A stretch of 64,000 nucleotides of DNA from CAZUXY01 sp964624235 (GTDB lineage Bacteria > Spirochaetota > UBA4802 > UBA5368): positions 1 through 64,000 of the forward strand of contig CAZUXY010000023.1 in NCBI GenBank assembly GCA_964624235.1. The letters are read 5' to 3'. Below are positions 60,393 to 64,000 of this stretch, piece by piece (position 1 is the first letter of the stretch; the number at the start of each line of letters is the position of its first letter). Made by a program: the position numbers and the translations under genes. The notes below the pieces were generated by a model, which had not been told where the DNA came from, did no database searches, and saw only the letters and a list, made by a program, of their open reading frames with translations.

Positions 60393-62024
60393 TCAGGCCG
60401 TTCCCTTCATCACTTCGGGCAGCACGGTTTTTCTGAGCACTTTTTTGTCGAACTTGCCCACGCTGGTCTTCGGGATCTCCTTGACGAACACCACTTCATC
60501 GGGAACCCACCACTTGGCAACGCGTTCTTTGAGGAAGTCGAGTATTTCTTCCCTGGTGATCTTTCCGGCGTGGTCGGGGAGGGGTACCACACAGGCCAGG
60601 GGCCGCTCCTGCCATTTCGCATGGGGCATGCCGATGACCGCCGCTTCCATTACCTTCGGGTGGGCCATAATCTCGTTTTCCAGGTCGACGGAGGATATCC
60701 ACTCCCCGGCGCTCTTGATGAGGTCCTTGGTGCGGTCCACCAGCGAGATATACCCTTCCGCGTCCATGGTGGCGATATCACCGGTGTGCAGCCATCCGTC
60801 ACGGAAAGTCTGCTTGCTCCGTTCGGGGTCTCTGTAGTATTCATTCGCGATCCAGGGGCCGCGCAGGCACACCTCGCCCATCTCGGCGCCGTCGCGCTTT
60901 ACTTCCTTCCCCGTGTCCAGGTTCTCGACCTTCATCTCGAGCCCTATGGCGAGCAGGCCGGCGGTGGTTTTGATATCATAGATTTTGTTTTCCGGAAGGT
61001 CCAGCATGTAGCTCTTCGGAATGGCCGCGGTGGCCAGGGGCGAGGTCTCGGTCATTCCGTAGGCCTGTACGATGGTGAAATTGTATTTCTTCGCCATGGT
61101 TTCCATCAGGTGGCGCGGCATGGCGGATCCGCCTGAAAATACCGCGCGTAACGTGGAAAAATCGTGCTCGCCTCCGTCTTCCAGGTACTTGTGAAGCATC
61201 ATCCAGATGGTGGGTACGCCGCAGGTGAACGTCACCTTTTCGTCTGATATGATCTTGCACAACGCTTTCATGTCCAGTATCTGGCGGCCGGGGAGTACCT
61301 GTTTGCAGCCCAGGCCCGTGCTGAGAAACGGTGCCCCCCATGCATTGGCATGGAACATCGGCACCACGTGCATCACGCAGTCGCTCTCCATCGCTCCGAG
61401 GGTGATCCCGGCGGCGTATGAATGCAGCACCAGCGCGCGGTGGCTGTAGACCACGCCCTTTGGGTCGCCGGTGGTCGCCGACGTATAACAGATGAGGGCG
61501 GGATCGTTTTCATCGCGGTTGAAGGGGAAATCATAGTCCCCCGGAAAATCCTTAATGAGATCGTCATAGAGCACCACGGGTGCGAGTGTGGTCTGGGGCA
61601 TTTTACCGCTCTGGGACATGATAACGTAATGCTCCACGGTTTTTAGCTGGTCCTTGACCGGCTCGACGAGAAAATAAACGTCCTCGTCGATAAACAGCAC
61701 CCGGTCCTGCGCGTGGTTTATGATGTAGACCAGGTGTTCCTGTGACAGACGGATATTCGTGGTATGGAGCACCGCTCCCATGGCAGGGACGCCGAAGTAG
61801 AGTTCCAGATGGCGATGGTTGTTCAGTGCAAACGACGCCACACGGTCGCCTTTCTTTATGCCCAGCGATTTCAGCGCGTTGGCAAGCCGGCACGACCTTG
61901 TATACCATTCGCCGTAATTATACTTGAAAACCTCGTTGGGATACACTGACACCAGTTCCTTGCTGGTGAAATACTTCGCGGCCCTTTGCATGAACGTTGT
62001 GAGCAGTAAGGGATAATCCATCAT
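60393..62024 (-). CDS. AMP-forming fatty-acid--CoA ligase (long/medium-chain type)
   Basis: 543 residues, ANL superfamily. CYTSATTGDPKGVVYSHRALVLHS is the adenylation motif, followed by VVPMFHANAWGAPF (typical of the alkyl/long-chain group), VQAYGMTETSPLA, and GWLHTGDIATMDAEGYISLVDRTKDLIKSAGEWISSVDLE. PKTSVGKFDKKVLR holds the catalytic Lys. AGGAGG seven bases before ATG 62024 fixes the start. It likely activates a fatty or related acid for beta-oxidation; the neighbouring enoyl-CoA hydratase fits. Confidence 0.93.
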   Translation of the reverse strand: MMDYPLLLTTFMQRAAKYFTSKELVSVYPNEVFKYNYGEWYTRSCRLANALKSLGIKKGDRVASFALNNHRHLELYFGVPAMGAVLHTTNIRLSQEHLVYIINHAQDRVLFIDEDVYFLVEPVKDQLKTVEHYVIMSQSGKMPQTTLAPVVLYDDLIKDFPGDYDFPFNRDENDPALICYTSATTGDPKGVVYSHRALVLHSYAAGITLGAMESDCVMHVVPMFHANAWGAPFLSTGLGCKQVLPGRQILDMKALCKIISDEKVTFTCGVPTIWMMLHKYLEDGGEHDFSTLRAVFSGGSAMPRHLMETMAKKYNFTIVQAYGMTETSPLATAAIPKSYMLDLPENKIYDIKTTAGLLAIGLEMKVENLDTGKEVKRDGAEMGEVCLRGPWIANEYYRDPERSKQTFRDGWLHTGDIATMDAEGYISLVDRTKDLIKSAGEWISSVDLENEIMAHPKVMEAAVIGMPHAKWQERPLACVVPLPDHAGKITREEILDFLKERVAKWWVPDEVVFVKEIPKTSVGKFDKKVLRKTVLPEVMKGTA

Positions 62025-62243
62025 GATGATACCTCCTGTTCCGTGAATAAGTATAGTGAGGATTAACTATAGTATTGATAACGGTTGCCCGGGGTCGGTC
62101 GGTCAGGATGATACGGGGTGTTCCCGGGATGATGCCGGTTGTGAAAGCGGAAAACGGTATAACTGAAGCCGTATTGCCGCCGTTGCTGTGTTACACTCCC
62201 AAGGTGATGTGGACCTTTTGATGCTTCGACATGCCGATACTAT

Positions 62244-62576
62244 TCAAAGAAAGTTTACCTGGGTGCATCGCTCTCGGTCTGTGATGATACCCTTCAGTTC
62301 GTTTTTATACGCATCATCATGTATGGATTGAACTTCGCTTACCGCTTTCCCGTCGGCAGTAACCTTGTAACGCCATCGTGAAACAAATCCGGTTACCAGA
62401 CAGAAAAAGCACCCGCCGGTTCCGCAGCAGGAAGAGTCCGTGACCGAGTACCCGGCAAGATAGAGCACCTCCCCGTCCTTGAAGGGGATACGTTCCTCCC
62501 TGTTGAACGCGTACCTCCCGGATATGGTTTTGATCTCCTCGTCCATATCGGGATGAATAAAATCCCTGGTTTTCAT
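62244..62576 (-). CDS. Cys-rich protein with SCCGxGGC motif, unknown function
   Basis: 110 residues. The centre reads VTDSSCCGTGGCFFCLVTGFV, a compact CC-x3-C-x2-C cluster that could bind a metal or an Fe-S cluster. The flanks are mostly beta-like, with LYLAGYSVTDSS before it and WRYKVTADGKAVSEVQSI after it. I believe homologues with the same CCGxGGC core occur in other anaerobes (recollection, not checked). ATG 62576 (GGAAA upstream) is preferred; ATG 62588 is in frame. It is a single gene. Confidence 0.65.
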   Translation of the reverse strand: MKTRDFIHPDMDEEIKTISGRYAFNREERIPFKDGEVLYLAGYSVTDSSCCGTGGCFFCLVTGFVSRWRYKVTADGKAVSEVQSIHDDAYKNELKGIITDRERCTQVNFL

Positions 62577-62719
62577 AACGGTTTCCATCTAGAAACGGCC
62601 GTCCCCGCGGCGCACCCCGGAATTATCAGCATATAACAAGATAATAATAATGTTGCCATATAAATTATAGGCCCTATAGTGGGCCGCTGTCAATACAATA
62701 TTTAATGCGGGAGGTCGCC

Positions 62720-63520
62720 ATGAAGCTTGCGGAGATGAAATTTTCGACGATGCTGTTCGAAGAGGTGGAGGCCGGCATAGGCCTAATCACGCTGAACCGC
62801 CCTGAGTCACTGAATTCCATATCGGTAGAGATGCTCGAAGAGTTCGACACGCTCTTTACGGCCCTCACCCGTGAAGAATCGGTACGAGTTCTGGTCCTTA
62901 CCGGCAGCGGCCGCGGTTTTTGTTCGGGTGCCGACCTCAGCGCCGCCCTGACCCACCAGGAGAAGGAGCCTTTCGCCGACCCCGAGCACTTTTTGAAACT
63001 GGTGCAGGAGCGGTTCGGGGACCTGATCATCAAGATGCGGCGTCTGCCCCAGCCGCTCATAGCCGCCGTAAACGGCGCGGCCGCCGGAGGAGGATTCTCC
63101 ATGGCCCTGGCCTGTGATATCCGTGTCGCCGCTCCTGAGGCATACTTCGTCGCATCCTTCGCCAATATCGGACTCTCAGGAGGCGAGCTGGGCACCTCGT
63201 ATCTGTTGCCGCGGCTGGTGGGTCTCTCGCGGGCAGCCGATGTGCTTTTCACAGGGAGAAAACTGCGGGCAGATGAGGCGGAGCGAATCGGCCTGCTGAG
63301 CGGAGTAGTCCCCAGGGAAGAACTGCTCGAGACGGCACTGGGCTACGCGCGGCAGATGACCTCCAAGAGCGTAGGCGGGCTCAAGTTCACAAAACGGGTG
63401 CTCGACCAGAACCTTACGGCCCAGTCGCTGGAGGCCGCCATTAATCTGGAAAACCGTAACCAGACCATCCTGGTATTTTCCAGGGATTTTTTCAACCTGA
63501 TCAAGGGGTTTTCGAAGTGA
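62720..63520 (+). CDS. Enoyl-CoA hydratase/isomerase family protein
   Basis: Crotonase fold, 266 residues. GIGLITLNRPESLNSIS opens the domain. VLTGSGRGFCSGADLSAAL forms the oxyanion-hole loop, and PQPLIAAVNGAAAGGGFSMALACDIRVA the CoA-binding and active-site block. FANIGLSGGELGTSYLLPRLVG carries a Glu at the catalytic site, as in hydratases. Reaction probably hydration of enoyl-CoA in beta-oxidation, though isomerase activity is possible. ATG 62720 is preceded by GGGAGG (six bases). Confidence 0.9.
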   Translation: MKLAEMKFSTMLFEEVEAGIGLITLNRPESLNSISVEMLEEFDTLFTALTREESVRVLVLTGSGRGFCSGADLSAALTHQEKEPFADPEHFLKLVQERFGDLIIKMRRLPQPLIAAVNGAAAGGGFSMALACDIRVAAPEAYFVASFANIGLSGGELGTSYLLPRLVGLSRAADVLFTGRKLRADEAERIGLLSGVVPREELLETALGYARQMTSKSVGGLKFTKRVLDQNLTAQSLEAAINLENRNQTILVFSRDFFNLIKGFSK

Positions 63521-63658
63521 CCGGTCGGCAGCGTCGGTGGACAAAGGCGTACGGGCGACACGTGTATTCCCCTGCGGATCCTTTTTGTGTGCGGGTCGCT
63601 GTCTGAAACGGTCCGTATTGTTAATTGACAACAGAAAGCCCCTGCGGTATGCAGAGCC

Positions 63659-64000
63659 ATGATCATACCGCTTGCTTACGGGAAGGGTACCCTTCCGGTC
63701 AAGGTGTCGCGCCGGAATCTTGTGAAAGTACTGTCCATGAAAGAGATGCCGCGTTGCGGTGATCCCTCCGCACTTCTGGAAATAAAACTTCTGCGCCCCA
63801 CCGGACTCGATCAAAGCCTGCTGGAAATGGCCCGGGGGCGCGGCTCGGCCTGCATCCTTATCTGCGACATTACACGGCCGGTGCCCAACGCGCTGCTGCT
63901 CCCGCCCATACTGGAAACCCTCCACCGCGCCGGGATGGGACCTGAAAAGATCCTCATCCTTATCGCTACGGGTATACACCGTCCCAACCTGGGGGACGAG
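63659..64000 (+). CDS. LarA-like (nickel-dependent lactate racemase family, DUF2088), 5' part only
   Basis: The frame is open from ATG 63659 to the window edge (114 codons). It starts MIIPLAYGKGTLPVKV and contains ACILICDITRPVPNALLLPPILE, the DxTRPxPN signature of LarA-type racemases that use a nickel-pincer nucleotide. TGIHRPNLGDE at the end matches the following conserved His block (TGxHR). Substrate could be lactate or another 2-hydroxyacid. The rest lies outside the window. Confidence 0.82.
   Translation, partial: MIIPLAYGKGTLPVKVSRRNLVKVLSMKEMPRCGDPSALLEIKLLRPTGLDQSLLEMARGRGSACILICDITRPVPNALLLPPILETLHRAGMGPEKILILIATGIHRPNLGDE

Noticed and set aside
63176..63979. 267-residue minus-strand frame near the right end
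   Set aside because: It is antisense to the enoyl-CoA hydratase and LarA-like genes, both of which have clear motifs.
1..64000. Prophage, insertion sequence, integron or CRISPR array
   Set aside because: No transposase, integrase, structural phage genes, terminal repeats or regularly spaced repeats were seen. The HNH and HELYH proteins are not in phage context.

Overview
The window looks like chromosomal DNA of a Gram-negative, probably anaerobic or facultative bacterium. My best guess is a member of the Spirochaetota or a close relative (inference). The reasons are several lipoproteins with loose lipoboxes, an omptin-like outer-membrane barrel, three cyclic-nucleotide-binding-domain proteins including a cNMP-binding/TPR protein directly followed by a Crp-like regulator, a CheX-like protein, ferredoxin-linked 2-oxoacid chemistry and a selenoprotein. 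Genes are densely packed on both strands, G+C-rich in coding regions, with short A+T-rich intergenic stretches. I see no phage, insertion sequence, CRISPR array or rRNA.

Layout. 1-2.4 kb: a partial ApbE lipoprotein, then pyrD behind a leader peptide/terminator that looks like a UTP-sensing attenuator. 2.5-10 kb: hisC, a lipoprotein, a NamZ-like muramidase, a large cNMP-binding protein, and a def-fmt-HNH operon. 10-17.3 kb: ilvB-ilvN-ilvC (branched-chain amino acids), a B12-type radical SAM enzyme, and a small membrane protein with an ECF sigma/anti-sigma pair. 17.3-27.8 kb: polA, a two-subunit 2-oxoacid:ferredoxin oxidoreductase, a CrtI-like flavoprotein coupled to an FNR/2Fe-2S reductase, and an acyl-CoA ligase. 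28-37.7 kb: polysaccharide deacetylase, MFS carrier, a stand-alone IMP cyclohydrolase, acetyl-CoA synthetase, a fused IcmF-type acyl-CoA mutase and an AEC-type permease. 37.8-45.3 kb: a tandem nucleotidyl-cyclase-like pair, a sodium:solute symporter, MscS, a deacetylase-family protein, a CheX-like protein and an EamA transporter.

45.4-47.8 kb holds the most notable locus: a GrdB/PrdB-family gene interrupted in frame by TGA, with a SECIS-like hairpin right after it, so it should be read as one selenoprotein. It is followed by an ADP-forming acyl-CoA synthetase-like gene. 47.9-56.3 kb: molbindin, a second ECF sigma with a membrane partner, metallophosphoesterase, TatD, an omptin-like protein, acylphosphatase, and nadK-recN-metallopeptidase. 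57-64 kb: an amidohydrolase/cNMP-binding/Crp operon, tRNA-Arg(CCU), a second acyl-CoA ligase, a Cys-rich protein, an enoyl-CoA hydratase and the start of a LarA-like gene.

Taken together the window combines amino-acid and nucleotide biosynthesis with acyl-CoA and 2-oxoacid metabolism (two AMP-forming ligases, Acs, IcmF, Kor, enoyl-CoA hydratase, ADP-forming synthetase) and cyclic-nucleotide signalling. All functions are assigned from sequence motifs recognised by eye; no database search was possible.
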